Source of the DNA: Pelomonas sp. Root405
GTDB taxonomy: Bacteria > Pseudomonadota > Gammaproteobacteria > Burkholderiales > Burkholderiaceae_C
Assembly: GCF_001425165.1 (NCBI RefSeq)
Contig: NZ_LMDU01000011.1
Span: 248,058 to 312,057, forward strand
DNA: 64,000 nucleotides
Direction of reading: 5' to 3'
Shown here: positions 1-10,824 of the stretch, in pieces
Layout: each line of letters begins with the position of its first letter
How positions within the stretch are numbered: the stretch's first letter is position 1
Notes under the pieces: generated by a model
Seen by the model: only the letters and a program-made list of their open reading frames with translations
Databases searched by the model: none
Told to the model about the DNA's origin: nothing
Made by a program: the position numbers and the translations under genes

Positions 1-1476
<1,476 letters not shown>

Positions 1477-1794
1477 GCGCAGCTCCACGCTTCTTATGAA
1501 GCGATGGCTCAGCAAGCGGCTGCAAGTGCATGATTTAAAAGGCGCTTGGGTTGCCCACAATTTCTGTGGATAAGTTTGTGAGCAAATCCGCCCCGGAGGA
1601 CCGATAGAGCGCGTCCACTGGCCGAACCGCCCCAAATGCGTTCAACGCCACGTTCTAGGTGTCACGTTGAAAATCAAGCACTTAGCACGAATTCGGGAAA
1701 ACTCTTAGGTGCATTGCACCAAGGCCTTCACGCGCTGCACGCATCCCGATATTTGGGGATAAGTCATCGGACTGGTGCAGATTTGAGAGCCTCG
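1477..1794. other. 318-bp gene-free gap between priA and hemE
   Basis: No coding region is supported here. The stretch from about 1630 to 1790 is clearly richer in A+T than its surroundings. It holds one perfect DnaA-box sequence and one single-mismatch copy, listed separately. It must also carry the leader of priA, but no convincing -35/-10 pair stands out. A short forward-strand frame crossing it has no family resemblance and is taken as chance. Confidence 0.7.
1565..1573 (-). promoter_or_regulatory. Perfect DnaA box (TTATCCACA)
   Basis: The minus strand reads TTATCCACA, the consensus DnaA-binding nonamer. It lies about 90 bases upstream of the priA start, and a near-copy (TTATCCCCA) lies at 1754-1762 on the same strand. 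The match is read directly from the sequence. Whether DnaA binds here, or whether it links priA expression to replication, is inference. Confidence 0.5.
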
Positions 1795-2874
1795 TCAGAG
1801 CATCGCGCGCAGCCTGCGGGAATGGCTGTGGACCTCGTCCACCAGGGCCGTCACGCTCTCCGGCGGCGTGAACTGGCTGATACCGTGGCCGAGGTTGAAG
1901 ATGTGGCCGCTGCCCGGCGTCGGCTTGCCGAAGCTGTCCAGCACCTTGCGGGCCTCGGCACGCACGTTCTCGGGCGGCGCGAACAGCACATTCGGGTCGA
2001 GGTTGCCCTGCAGCGCGACGCGGTGGCCGACGCGCTCGCGCGCCTTGCCGAGGTTCATCGTCCAGTCGAGCCCGACGACATCGGCACCGGCATCGGCGAT
2101 CTCGTCCAGCCACAGGCCGCCACCCTTGGTGAAGAGGATGCGCGGGATGCGCACGCCGTCGTGCTCGGTCTTCACCTGGCTCAAGACCTGACGCGAATAG
2201 GCGAGGCTGAATGCCTGGAAGGCGCCGTCGGCCAGCACGCCGCCCCACGAGTCGAACAGCATGACGGCCTGGGCGCCGGCTTCGATCTGCGCATTCAGGT
2301 AGGCGGCGACCGAGCGGGCATTGATGTCCAGCATGCGGTGCATCAGGTCGGGGCGCGCATACATCAGGCTCTTGACCTGGCGGTAATCGTCGGAGCCACC
2401 GCCTTCGACCATGTAGCAGGCCAGCGTCCACGGGCTGCCCGAGAAGCCGATCAGCGGCACCCGGCCCTTCAGCGCGTGGCGGATGGATGTCACCGCGTCG
2501 AAGACATAGCGCAGCTTGTCCATGTCCGGCACTTCGAGCGCCGCGACGGCAGCTTCGTCGCGCACGACCTTCGCAAACTTCGGCCCCTCGCCTTGCTGGA
2601 AGGTCAGGCCCAGGCCCATCGCGTCGGGCACGGTCAGGATGTCACTGAAAAGGATGGCCGCGTCCAGCGGATAGCGCTCCAGCGGCTGCAGCGTGACTTC
2701 GGTGGCGTAGTCGCGATTGGTGGCCAGGCCCATGAAGCTGCCCGCCTTCTCGCGCGTGGCGCGGTACTCCGGCAGGTAGCGGCCGGCTTGGCGCATCAGC
2801 CAGATCGGCGTGTGGTCGGTGGGCTGGCGCAGGCAGGCGCGCAGGAAGTTGTCGTTCTGAAGCGGGGCAAGCAT
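1795..2874 (-). CDS. hemE: Uroporphyrinogen decarboxylase
   Basis: HemE removes four carboxyl groups from uroporphyrinogen III to give coproporphyrinogen III in the heme pathway, in the cytosol and without a cofactor. The 359-residue product has the usual length and both family signatures: [16 protein letters not shown] near residue 23 and [16 protein letters not shown] near residue 145. DSWGG and the C-terminal FNLGHGI are also present. The start at [10 protein letters not shown] is chosen because upstream in-frame codons encode unrelated low-complexity sequence from a tandem repeat. It is divergent from lemA and upstream of priA. Confidence 0.98.
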   Translation of the reverse strand: MLAPLQNDNFLRACLRQPTDHTPIWLMRQAGRYLPEYRATREKAGSFMGLATNRDYATEVTLQPLERYPLDAAILFSDILTVPDAMGLGLTFQQGEGPKFAKVVRDEAAVAALEVPDMDKLRYVFDAVTSIRHALKGRVPLIGFSGSPWTLACYMVEGGGSDDYRQVKSLMYARPDLMHRMLDINARSVAAYLNAQIEAGAQAVMLFDSWGGVLADGAFQAFSLAYSRQVLSQVKTEHDGVRIPRILFTKGGGLWLDEIADAGADVVGLDWTMNLGKARERVGHRVALQGNLDPNVLFAPPENVRAEARKVLDSFGKPTPGSGHIFNLGHGISQFTPPESVTALVDEVHSHSRRLRAML

Positions 2875-2908
2875 GAGCGAAATTATCCTCGCTGGAGTCG
2901 GCGGCGAA

Positions 2909-2946
2909 GGTTGCCAGCGGGAGCGCGGGTTGCCAGCGGGAGCGCG
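2909..2946. repeat. Two perfect 19-bp tandem copies between hemE and lemA
   Basis: A 19-base unit beginning GGTTGCCAGCGGG occurs twice without a gap (2909-2927 and 2928-2946), followed by a partial third copy. It lies in the 115-bp divergent promoter region of hemE and lemA, just upstream of a GATAAT that could be the hemE -10 box. A regulatory effect on either gene is possible but not shown. Confidence 0.8.
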
Positions 2947-2989
2947 GTTTGCCCCTGCGGGGTTCACCTTGTTGCCGTGAGGCCCTTCC

Positions 2990-3604
2990 ATGATCAGATT
3001 CCTTGTCACCCTGGCCGCTGTGCTCAGCCTGTCCGGCTGCGGCTACAACCAGTTCCAGTCGCTGGACGAGCAGGCCAACGCCGCCTGGAGCGAGGTGTTG
3101 AGCCAGTACCAGCGCCGGGCCGACCTGATTCCCAACATCGTCAACACGGTCAAAGGCGAGGCGAACTTCGAGCAGGAGACGCTGACGCGCGTCATCGAGG
3201 CACGCGCCCGCGCCACGAGCGTGCAGGCCACGCCCGAACTGGTCAACGATGCCGAAGCCTTGAAAAAATTCCAGGCGGCGCAGGGCGAGCTGAGCAGCGC
3301 GCTGTCGCGCCTGCTGGTCGTCACCGAGAACTATCCCAACCTGAAAGCCAACCAGGGCTTCCAGGACCTGCGCGTGCAGCTTGAGGGCACCGAGAACCGC
3401 ATCACCGTGGCGCGCAACCGCTACATCCAGGCGGTGGCGGCCTACAACGTGCACACGCGCAGCTTCCCCAACAACCTGACGGCGATGGTGTTCGGCTACG
3501 ACCCCAAGCCCAACTTCACCGTGCAGAACGAGGCGGCCATCACGACGGCCCCGACCGTCGACTTCGGCACGGCCCAGCCCACGGCGCCCGCGGCGTCCAG
3601 GTGA
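2990..3604 (+). CDS. LemA family lipoprotein
   Basis: This 204-residue protein matches the LemA family. It has a signal peptide ending in a lipobox (LSLSGC, Cys17), then [18 protein letters not shown] and the hallmark [19 protein letters not shown] mostly helical domain and a low-complexity tail follow. LemA proteins are membrane-anchored and of unclear function, and often lie beside TPM-domain genes, as here. A GAGG sits seven bases before the ATG. The next gene starts seven bases after its stop, so the three genes to 5038 form one operon. Confidence 0.95.
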   Translation: MIRFLVTLAAVLSLSGCGYNQFQSLDEQANAAWSEVLSQYQRRADLIPNIVNTVKGEANFEQETLTRVIEARARATSVQATPELVNDAEALKKFQAAQGELSSALSRLLVVTENYPNLKANQGFQDLRVQLEGTENRITVARNRYIQAVAAYNVHTRSFPNNLTAMVFGYDPKPNFTVQNEAAITTAPTVDFGTAQPTAPAASR

Positions 3605-3611
3605 GCGCGCG

Positions 3612-4520
3612 ATGCGCTGGCTGACGGCCTTGCTGCTGCTGATGGCGGCAGCCTTTGCGCACGGCCAGGACGTGCAACCGGTGCCGCCGCTGAGCGCCCG
3701 CGTGATCGACCAGACCGGCACGCTGGACGCCGTGCAGCGCGAGGCGCTGGAGGCCCAGCTGGCCGCCTACGAACAGGCGTCCGGCCCGCAGATCGCCGTG
3801 CTGATGGTCGCCACCACGGCGCCCGAGGACATTGCCGCGTATGCCCAGCGCGTGGCCGACCAATGGAAGATCGGCCGCCGCGCCGTCGGCGACGGGCTGC
3901 TGATCGTCGTCGCCAAGGACGATCGCAAGATGCGCATCGAGGTGGCCAAGGCGCTGGAAGGCGCGGTCCCCGACCTGGCGGCGCGGCAGATCATCGATGC
4001 GGCGATGAAACCCGCCTTCCAGGCCGGTGACTACGCCGGCGGACTGAAGGCGGCCATCGAGCGCTTGCAGGCCCGCATCGCCGGTGAAGGCCTGCCGGCG
4101 CCCGACCAGGCGCCGCATCCTCGCGGTGGCGACGAAGGCTTCGGCTTCCAGGACCTCGGGCTGCTCTTCTTCATCGGCGTGCCGGTCGTCGGCATGCTGC
4201 TGACCGGCCTGCTCGGCCGCAAGCTTGGCAGCGTCGCGACCGCCGGCGCGGCGGGTGCGGCCGGCTGGGCGTTCAGCGGCGGCCTCGTCATGGCCGGCGT
4301 CGCCGCGGTCGGGGCGCTGGTCCTGGTCGGCCTCCTCGGCATTGGCTCGGCCCGGCGCTCGACACGTGCCACGCGCCGCCACGGCGGCGTGTTCATCCCG
4401 CCCGTCATCTTCGGCGGCGGCGGTGGGTTCGGTGGCGGCGGAGGTTTTGGCGGCGGCGGCGGCTTCTCGTCCGGCGGCGGTGGCGACTTCGGCGGCGGCG
4501 GCGCCTCGGGAGACTGGTGA
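3612..4520 (+). CDS. TPM-domain membrane protein (YgcG family) with glycine-rich tail
   Basis: The 302-residue product starts with a cleavable signal peptide (MRWLTALLLLMAAAFAHG). A TPM domain follows at about residues 30-150, recognisable by ARVIDQTGTLDAVQRE, the central RRAVGDGLLIVVAKDDRK and VPDLAARQIIDAAMKPAF. Two or three membrane segments occupy about residues 178-245. The protein ends in a tail of repeated GGGGGF units closing with GASGDW, typical of YgcG proteins that pair with LemA. The TPM domain would sit outside the cytoplasmic membrane. A role in assembling membrane complexes is suggested for the family but not shown here. Confidence 0.92.
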   Translation: MRWLTALLLLMAAAFAHGQDVQPVPPLSARVIDQTGTLDAVQREALEAQLAAYEQASGPQIAVLMVATTAPEDIAAYAQRVADQWKIGRRAVGDGLLIVVAKDDRKMRIEVAKALEGAVPDLAARQIIDAAMKPAFQAGDYAGGLKAAIERLQARIAGEGLPAPDQAPHPRGGDEGFGFQDLGLLFFIGVPVVGMLLTGLLGRKLGSVATAGAAGAAGWAFSGGLVMAGVAAVGALVLVGLLGIGSARRSTRATRRHGGVFIPPVIFGGGGGFGGGGGFGGGGGFSSGGGGDFGGGGASGDW

Positions 4521-5038
4521 TGGCGCGTCTGTCCTTGAAGCGCTTCATGCGCCACCGCATGTGGGACGAAGACGACGCCCGCCGCGTGCTGCCTGCCGAG
4601 GCTTTGGCGCGGCTGCAGCAGCGCGTGGCCGAAAGCGAGATGCGCCACACCGGCGAGATCCGCGTCTGCGTCGAGGCGAGCCTGCCGCTGAGCTATCTGT
4701 GGCGCGACGCCGATGCGCGCGAGCGGGCGATCACCATGTTCGCCAAGTTGCGCGTGTGGGACACCGAACTCAACAACGGTGTGCTGATCTACCTGCTGCT
4801 GGCGGACCACCGCATCGAGATCGTGGCCGACCGCGCGCTGGCACGGCGTGTCGAGCCGGGCCACTGGCAGAAGCTGGTCGAGACGATGGGGGCGGCTTTT
4901 CGCGCCGGCCATTTCGAGCAGGGCTTGGGCGATGCGATCAGCGCGGTGGATGCGATGCTGGTGACGCACTTCCCACGCGATGCGAGCAGCGCCGCGCCGC
5001 GGCCCAACGAACTGCCCGACGCACCCTTGCTCGGTTGA
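4520..5038 (+). CDS. Second TPM-domain protein, cytosolic form
   Basis: This 172-residue protein carries a second, divergent TPM domain (TGEIRVCVEASLPLSY, then NNGVLIYLLLADHRIEIVAD and a C-terminal FRAGHFEQGLGDAI). Unlike its neighbour it has no signal peptide, membrane segment or Gly-rich tail, so it probably acts in the cytosol or at the membrane face. The ATG at 4520 overlaps the preceding TGA by one base, which indicates translational coupling; a GTG directly before it at 4517 is the alternative. It belongs to the lemA operon. Confidence 0.88.
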   Translation: MARLSLKRFMRHRMWDEDDARRVLPAEALARLQQRVAESEMRHTGEIRVCVEASLPLSYLWRDADARERAITMFAKLRVWDTELNNGVLIYLLLADHRIEIVADRALARRVEPGHWQKLVETMGAAFRAGHFEQGLGDAISAVDAMLVTHFPRDASSAAPRPNELPDAPLLG

Positions 5039-5045
5039 GCGGCGG

Positions 5046-5876
5046 CTAAGCCAGGGTCAGGCTCTGCCGCCCCACCCAGCTCTCGCCCGGCTGCAGCTCG
5101 ATGGGGCGGCCGATGCAGGCCGCCTCCACACAGAGCATTTCCGACCAGCCGTCGGCCGGCATGTCGGCCAGCCTGGCGCAGCGTTCGGGCCCGGGGTTCC
5201 AGATCACCGCATCCTCGAAGCCCTGTTGCCGGATGACCACCTGGCGGCGGTCCTCGGTCACCAGCAGCGGCCGCTCCTTCACGCCAAAGTAGATGCGGTC
5301 CAGGTCCAGCACGCCTTTCTCACCGGTCAACAGCAGGTCCATGCGCTGCAGCACCTCGGCCTGCTTGATGCTGTCGAAATACCGCAGCCCGGCCAGGCCC
5401 TCGGCGCTGACGGCGTCCAGGTCGGCCACGCGCAGATAGGTGTGCAGCGCGGCGGTGAAGTGCAGCGGTGCGTCTTGCGGCTGGCCCAGGTGCTCGCAGG
5501 CCAGTTCAATATCGAGCGTGTGGCCGCCGACGCGCACGCTCAGCTCCAGCTCGAAGGCATGCGGCCACAGCTTGCGCGTCTCGTCGTTATCGCGCAGGCG
5601 CAGCACGGCCAACGCGTCGTCCTTGCCCTGCTCGCTGCTCACCAACTCCCACGGCAGCGTGCGCGCAAAGCCATGCTTGGGCAGCGGCCCGCGCTCGGCG
5701 AACTGCGGAAAGCAGACCGGCACGCCACCACGGATGGCCTTGCCGGGGGTGAACTCGCTGCGGGGGGACAGGTAGAGCTGCTCGGGGGCGCCGGCGGGTT
5801 GCCAGGACAGCAGGTGGCCGCCGTGGAGGCTCAAAGCGGCGCGAGCACCGTCGGGGGCCACAAGCTCGATGCGCAT
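5046..5876 (-). CDS. D-hexose-6-phosphate mutarotase (YeaD family)
   Basis: This 276-residue aldose-1-epimerase-like protein is expected to interconvert the anomers of glucose-6-phosphate and similar sugars. Family features are HGGHLLSWQP near the N-terminus, GVPVCFPQF, PKHGFARTLPWEL, the His in ALHTYLRV, and VVIRQQGFEDAVIWNPGPE near the end. Length and order match YeaD. The start MRIELVAPDG is preferred to upstream in-frame codons that encode no conserved sequence. It converges on the TPM gene with only seven bases between stops and sits two bases after the DUF799 gene on the same strand. Confidence 0.93.
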   Translation of the reverse strand: MRIELVAPDGARAALSLHGGHLLSWQPAGAPEQLYLSPRSEFTPGKAIRGGVPVCFPQFAERGPLPKHGFARTLPWELVSSEQGKDDALAVLRLRDNDETRKLWPHAFELELSVRVGGHTLDIELACEHLGQPQDAPLHFTAALHTYLRVADLDAVSAEGLAGLRYFDSIKQAEVLQRMDLLLTGEKGVLDLDRIYFGVKERPLLVTEDRRQVVIRQQGFEDAVIWNPGPERCARLADMPADGWSEMLCVEAACIGRPIELQPGESWVGRQSLTLA

Positions 5877-5878
5877 GG

Positions 5879-6559
5879 TCAGGGCTTTCCGTAGCTGGGC
5901 GAGCGCGGACCGTAGAGCAAGCCATTCGGTCGACCGGCCGCCAGCAGCCGCTGGCTGGCCAACCCTGCCATGGGGTGGCTGCGGTCCGTCGTCGACGCGA
6001 TGATCTGCTCGACAACCGCCTGCACGAGCAGGCCGATGAGCCCTGCTTGGCTGCTGTTCTGCTGCTCGGCGCTTGACGCGGTGGCACTGCCTTCCCACAG
6101 CAGCCGATCATTGCGCAGGTCGATCAGCTTGGCCTCTAGCGTGACGGCGGTTTCGCTATTGAGCACTTTGTAGACCGAGCCGTAGCGCGTGACCTTCACA
6201 TAAAGCCCCGCGTCCGCGCCAAAAATCTCGCGGAGTTTGGCCGGTGGGATCTGTTGCACGTCATCCGGCGTGTGCATGCCGTTGCTCTTGAAAGTCTCAT
6301 CGACCAGCGAAACAGGCATCACGTAATAGCCCGACTCAGCCAGCGGTTGCACCATCTGCACCATCACGCTGGGTGTGGCTTGCACTTCGGGCGTACCGTT
6401 GACGGGCGGCAACACCAGGATGGAGACCGGCTTGGCCTCTTTGTATGCGGTGTAGTCGTAGGGCTTGGGGGGGGTAGCACAACCTTGAAGCGCGAGCAGC
6501 GCCATGGCACCGCCAACCGCCGCGGCCCAGCGGCGCACCGCGCGAAATATCGTGTTCAT
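5879..6559 (-). CDS. DUF799 lipoprotein (GNA1162-like)
   Basis: The 226-residue product has a signal peptide with a lipobox (LLALQGC, Cys28) and a DUF799 domain like that of Neisseria antigen GNA1162. Markers are KPVSILVLPPVNGTPEV, YYVMPVSLVDETFKSNGM, GADAGLYVKVTRYGSVY and LIDLRNDRLLWEGSA. It should be anchored in the outer membrane, facing the periplasm; the molecular function is unknown. AGGGAGA lies close upstream of the ATG. It is the last gene of a three-lipoprotein operon with the DUF4810 and CsgG-like genes, a set also known in Neisseria. Confidence 0.92.
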   Translation of the reverse strand: MNTIFRAVRRWAAAVGGAMALLALQGCATPPKPYDYTAYKEAKPVSILVLPPVNGTPEVQATPSVMVQMVQPLAESGYYVMPVSLVDETFKSNGMHTPDDVQQIPPAKLREIFGADAGLYVKVTRYGSVYKVLNSETAVTLEAKLIDLRNDRLLWEGSATASSAEQQNSSQAGLIGLLVQAVVEQIIASTTDRSHPMAGLASQRLLAAGRPNGLLYGPRSPSYGKP

Positions 6560-6569
6560 TCTTTCTCCC

Positions 6570-6962
6570 TCAGGTCTTGGGCTGGCTGGCCGCCGGAGCC
6601 GGGGCCCCTGCACCAGCACTCGGCTTGCCGGACTTCAGCAGGAAGTCGATATAAGCGGCCGACTCCGGAAACTGTGCGCGCTCTGCCTCAAGATGGCTCC
6701 GTGCGGCAGCGTCGTCGCCCATCTTCGAATGCAACAAGCCGAGGTGGGCGCGCATGCCGGGCGGCGTGGCCACCCCACCGGCTTGGTTCTTTGCGACTTG
6801 AGCTTCAAGAGCCGCGATCTGAGTACCAGGGTCGCTGCCATTGGACTTCAGGTACTGGTAGACGGCCCCCTGGTAGCCATCCCACTGGTACAACGGTTTG
6901 GGGCCTGGCTGAGCGCAACCCACCAGCACTATCAAAGAAGCGACAAGAGGAAGTCGTTTCAT
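6570..6962 (-). CDS. DUF4810 lipoprotein
   Basis: This 130-residue exported lipoprotein has a short signal peptide ending VLVGC (Cys16). The DUF4810 pattern follows: PLYQWDGYQGAVYQYLKS, then PPGMRAHLGLLHSKMGDDAAARSHLEAE, which reads like a single TPR-type helical hairpin, and FPESAAYIDFLL. A Pro/Ala tail closes it. Function is unknown; the conserved partnership with DUF799 and CsgG-like lipoproteins suggests a shared outer-membrane complex. The genes on either side are 10 and 11 bases away. Confidence 0.9.
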   Translation of the reverse strand: MKRLPLVASLIVLVGCAQPGPKPLYQWDGYQGAVYQYLKSNGSDPGTQIAALEAQVAKNQAGGVATPPGMRAHLGLLHSKMGDDAAARSHLEAERAQFPESAAYIDFLLKSGKPSAGAGAPAPAASQPKT

Positions 6963-6973
6963 CGGCGCGGCCC

Positions 6974-7660
6974 TCACCGTGCCGGCTTCCACGCGCCGCC
7001 ATCGATGCCCGCGGTCAGCGCATTGACCGCCCCACGGATGGCGAGGTCGAGGACCTTGCCATTCAAGGTGGCGTCATAGCTCGCAGTGCTGCCAAAGCCC
7101 AACACTTCTCGCTCGGAGAGGCTGTATTCGCCTGCGCCTTGCACCGAATAAACAACCTCTGAGGTCGTCGAATTGACGATGTTCAGCGTGACCTTGGCAT
7201 AGGCCACTTGCGTCTTGCCGCGACCCAGCACGCCGAACAGCTGCTTGTCACCAACATCCTTGCGGCCGAATTCGCTGACAGCGCCCGTTACCAGGTAATC
7301 GGCGGCCTTGATGGTCTGTGCGCTGCCCTTGAACTGGGCCTCTTGCTTGGACTCTTCGAGGTTGTCGCGGTCCAACACGCTGAAACGGTTGGTCTGCTGC
7401 AGATGCGAGACCAAGATGGTTTTGCTCTGTGCGCCTAAGCGATCAATACCGTCAGAGAAGATGCCACGTTGATAGTTGCTGCGATTGTCAAACTTGCCAA
7501 CGGCAATTGGCGCACGAGGCCCCTGGTAGGCAGGCGCTGTTGCCGCCGCAACCTTGGGCACCTCAAGTGATCGCGATTGCTCCGTCGTCGCGCAGCCCGC
7601 GAGGGCGGCTGCTAGTGTGACGGCAAGAATGCCGCGGCCAGAAGTTGTCAGTTTTTTCAT
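6974..7660 (-). CDS. CsgG/HfaB-family outer-membrane lipoprotein
   Basis: The 228-residue product has a lipoprotein signal (AAALAGC, Cys22) and a CsgG-type domain: PIAVGKFDNRSNYQRGIFSD, then LQQTNRFSVLDRDNLEE, then AADYLVTGAVSEFG, and LNIVNSTTSEVVYSVQGAGE. CsgG proteins form outer-membrane secretion channels for curli, and HfaB acts in holdfast attachment. No curli subunit or other csg gene lies in the window, so its cargo, if any, is unknown. It is the first gene of the lipoprotein triad and has a GGGAGAG ribosome-binding site. Confidence 0.9.
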   Translation of the reverse strand: MKKLTTSGRGILAVTLAAALAGCATTEQSRSLEVPKVAAATAPAYQGPRAPIAVGKFDNRSNYQRGIFSDGIDRLGAQSKTILVSHLQQTNRFSVLDRDNLEESKQEAQFKGSAQTIKAADYLVTGAVSEFGRKDVGDKQLFGVLGRGKTQVAYAKVTLNIVNSTTSEVVYSVQGAGEYSLSEREVLGFGSTASYDATLNGKVLDLAIRGAVNALTAGIDGGAWKPAR

Positions 7661-7750
7661 GTGCTCTCCCTAATTTAGCGGCCGGAGTTTAGCCACGCTG
7701 GCGACGCTGGCCGGCCACATTGAGATGCTGCCATTGCTGGCTGCTTGATC

Positions 7751-8860
7751 TCAGGCTGCGAACTCCGCCCGCACCAGCAGAAAGTCGTCGTCCAACTCGA
7801 CGCGCTCGGCCCGCTGCCGCAGCTGAGCAAACGCTTGCTCAGGCACGCTGCCGAGCGTGGGCGGCAGGCAGGCCAGCAGGGCTTCGAAGTCGTCCAGCTC
7901 CAGCCGGCGCCCGCTGCGGTCGATGAACTCGAACGCGCCTTTGTTGAAGATGTGCAGGCGGCTGCCGGGAGGGACGCTCAGGCTCTCTTCGACGAACGCC
8001 GTGCCGGGCAGCAGGCCGATGGGCGGATTGAGGGCATCGAGACGCTGCATCTCACCATCAGGCACACGCAACAAAGCCGGGTGCTGGCCGGCGCAGGCAT
8101 GGCTGAGCCGGCGGGTGGCGGGGTCGTAGACGGCGGCCCAGGCGGTGAAGAAAAGCCCGGCGTTGTCGCTCTCGCGCCAGCGCGCATGCAACAGACCGAA
8201 GAGTTCGGCAGGGCCACTGACGTCATGGACGGCGCGCAGCTCCCGCAGCACGCGGACGGCATGTTGGGCGGCATGCAGATGCAGACTACAGACGTCGATG
8301 AGGAGCAGGCCGACGCGCTCCCCGGGCAAGGCCAGCGTGGCGAATCCGGCACCGCGGGGCGGCTCGGCCGGGCGGTAGCAGTGGTCGAGGCGAAGCGGGC
8401 CTTGCAGATCCTGATCTTGGCCCTGCGCCGGCAACCACGCGGTGACGCTGGTTGCGCGCCCGGTGTCTTCCTGTGCAACTTGAGCGCCCGGCTCCGCCGG
8501 CTCGAAGTCATGGCGGAACAGGTGCTGGCCCACGGCCAGCAGGCTGCCCGGCGCGAGATAGGCGCTGCCCGTGATGCGGCGGCTGTTGATGAAGCTGCCG
8601 TTGGTGGACTTGAGGTCGGTGACCCTGAGCGCCGGACGATCCGCGTCGACCTGCACGCGGCAATGGAGACCCGACACCTGCAGTTCGGGCAGCACGAGGT
8701 CCGCGGCGGTGCGGCGCCCGATCACCAGGGGCTTGTCTAACAGCGGAATGCGTCTTCCTGGCTCGTGGCCCGTGACGACGACCAAGCTGTGCCGGCCACA
8801 AGCACCGAGCGCGGCCGGGGCCGCGCTCGATTGGGATGTGCCGAGCGCCTGCTCGTCCAT
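7751..8860 (-). CDS. FHA domain fused to a degenerate PP2C/SpoIIE-type phosphatase domain
   Basis: The 369-residue protein has an FHA domain at about residues 24-122 (PLVIGRRTAADLVLPE, SGLHCRV, DLKSTNGSFIN), which should bind phosphothreonine. A SpoIIE-like PP2C domain follows to the end. In that half the usual GDVSGKG reads IDVCSLH, the NAGHPP loop reads CAGQHPALL, and the DG before the last strand (usually TDGVTE) reads FNKGAFEF; the closing DD survives as LDDDFLLV. Losing that Asp suggests weak or absent phosphatase activity. It begins 21 bases after the atpC stop on the same strand with no clear terminator, so it may be read as the last gene of the atp operon. Confidence 0.85.
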   Translation of the reverse strand: MDEQALGTSQSSAAPAALGACGRHSLVVVTGHEPGRRIPLLDKPLVIGRRTAADLVLPELQVSGLHCRVQVDADRPALRVTDLKSTNGSFINSRRITGSAYLAPGSLLAVGQHLFRHDFEPAEPGAQVAQEDTGRATSVTAWLPAQGQDQDLQGPLRLDHCYRPAEPPRGAGFATLALPGERVGLLLIDVCSLHLHAAQHAVRVLRELRAVHDVSGPAELFGLLHARWRESDNAGLFFTAWAAVYDPATRRLSHACAGQHPALLRVPDGEMQRLDALNPPIGLLPGTAFVEESLSVPPGSRLHIFNKGAFEFIDRSGRRLELDDFEALLACLPPTLGSVPEQAFAQLRQRAERVELDDDFLLVRAEFAA

Positions 8861-8881
8861 CGCTGTGCGCGAGGCCGCGCC

Positions 8882-9295
8882 TTACTTCTTGCGGAACTTG
8901 CGCAGCGCAGCGACCTGGGCCGCCAGCGTCAGCAGTTCGTTCTGGATGGCCGCCTGGTCGAGTTCGCTCTTGGCGTTCTTGAGCGCTTCCTCGGCCTGCT
9001 TCTTCGCCTCGACGGCCTTGGCCTCGTCGAGGTCCTTGCCGCGGATCGCGGTGTCGGCCAGCACGGTCACGCGATTCGGCTGCACTTCGAGAATGCCGCC
9101 GGCGACGAAGACGAATTCTTCGGTGCCGTCAGGCCGCTCGATGCGCACGGCGCCCGGCTTGATGCGAGTGATCAGCGGCGTGTGTTTCGGCAGGATGCCG
9201 AGCTCGCCACTCTCGCCCGGCAGGGCGACGAACTTGGCCTCGCCCGAGAAGATCTGCTCTTCGGCGGAGACCACGTCGACGTGGAGGGTTGCCAT
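8882..9295 (-). CDS. atpC: F1Fo ATP synthase epsilon subunit
   Basis: The 137-residue epsilon subunit couples rotation to catalysis and can inhibit ATP hydrolysis. The N-terminal beta-sandwich is clear ([56 protein letters not shown]). The C-terminal helical hairpin is Ala/Lys-rich. The ATG at 9295 with AAGGAAG upstream is chosen over a TTG two codons earlier. It is the last classical gene of the atp operon, 71 bases after atpD. Confidence 0.98.
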   Translation of the reverse strand: MATLHVDVVSAEEQIFSGEAKFVALPGESGELGILPKHTPLITRIKPGAVRIERPDGTEEFVFVAGGILEVQPNRVTVLADTAIRGKDLDEAKAVEAKKQAEEALKNAKSELDQAAIQNELLTLAAQVAALRKFRKK

Positions 9296-9366
9296 GTTCA
9301 ATCTTCCTTAGCTAACCATTGAAGAAGTCCTGTGAGAGACGGGACGCCGAAACGTCCCGGTCATCC

Positions 9367-10794
<1,428 letters not shown>

Positions 10795-10824
10795 TCAATT
10801 CAATTCTTTGCGTGCCGAAGCGAC

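Noticed and set aside
1477..1794. Possible origin of replication between priA and hemE
   Set aside because: Only one perfect DnaA box and one near-match, no AT-rich unwinding cluster and no dnaA or dnaN nearby.
6974..7660. Curli operon suggested by the CsgG-like protein
   Set aside because: No csgA/B/E/F genes; the neighbours are DUF4810 and DUF799 lipoproteins, a different conserved set.
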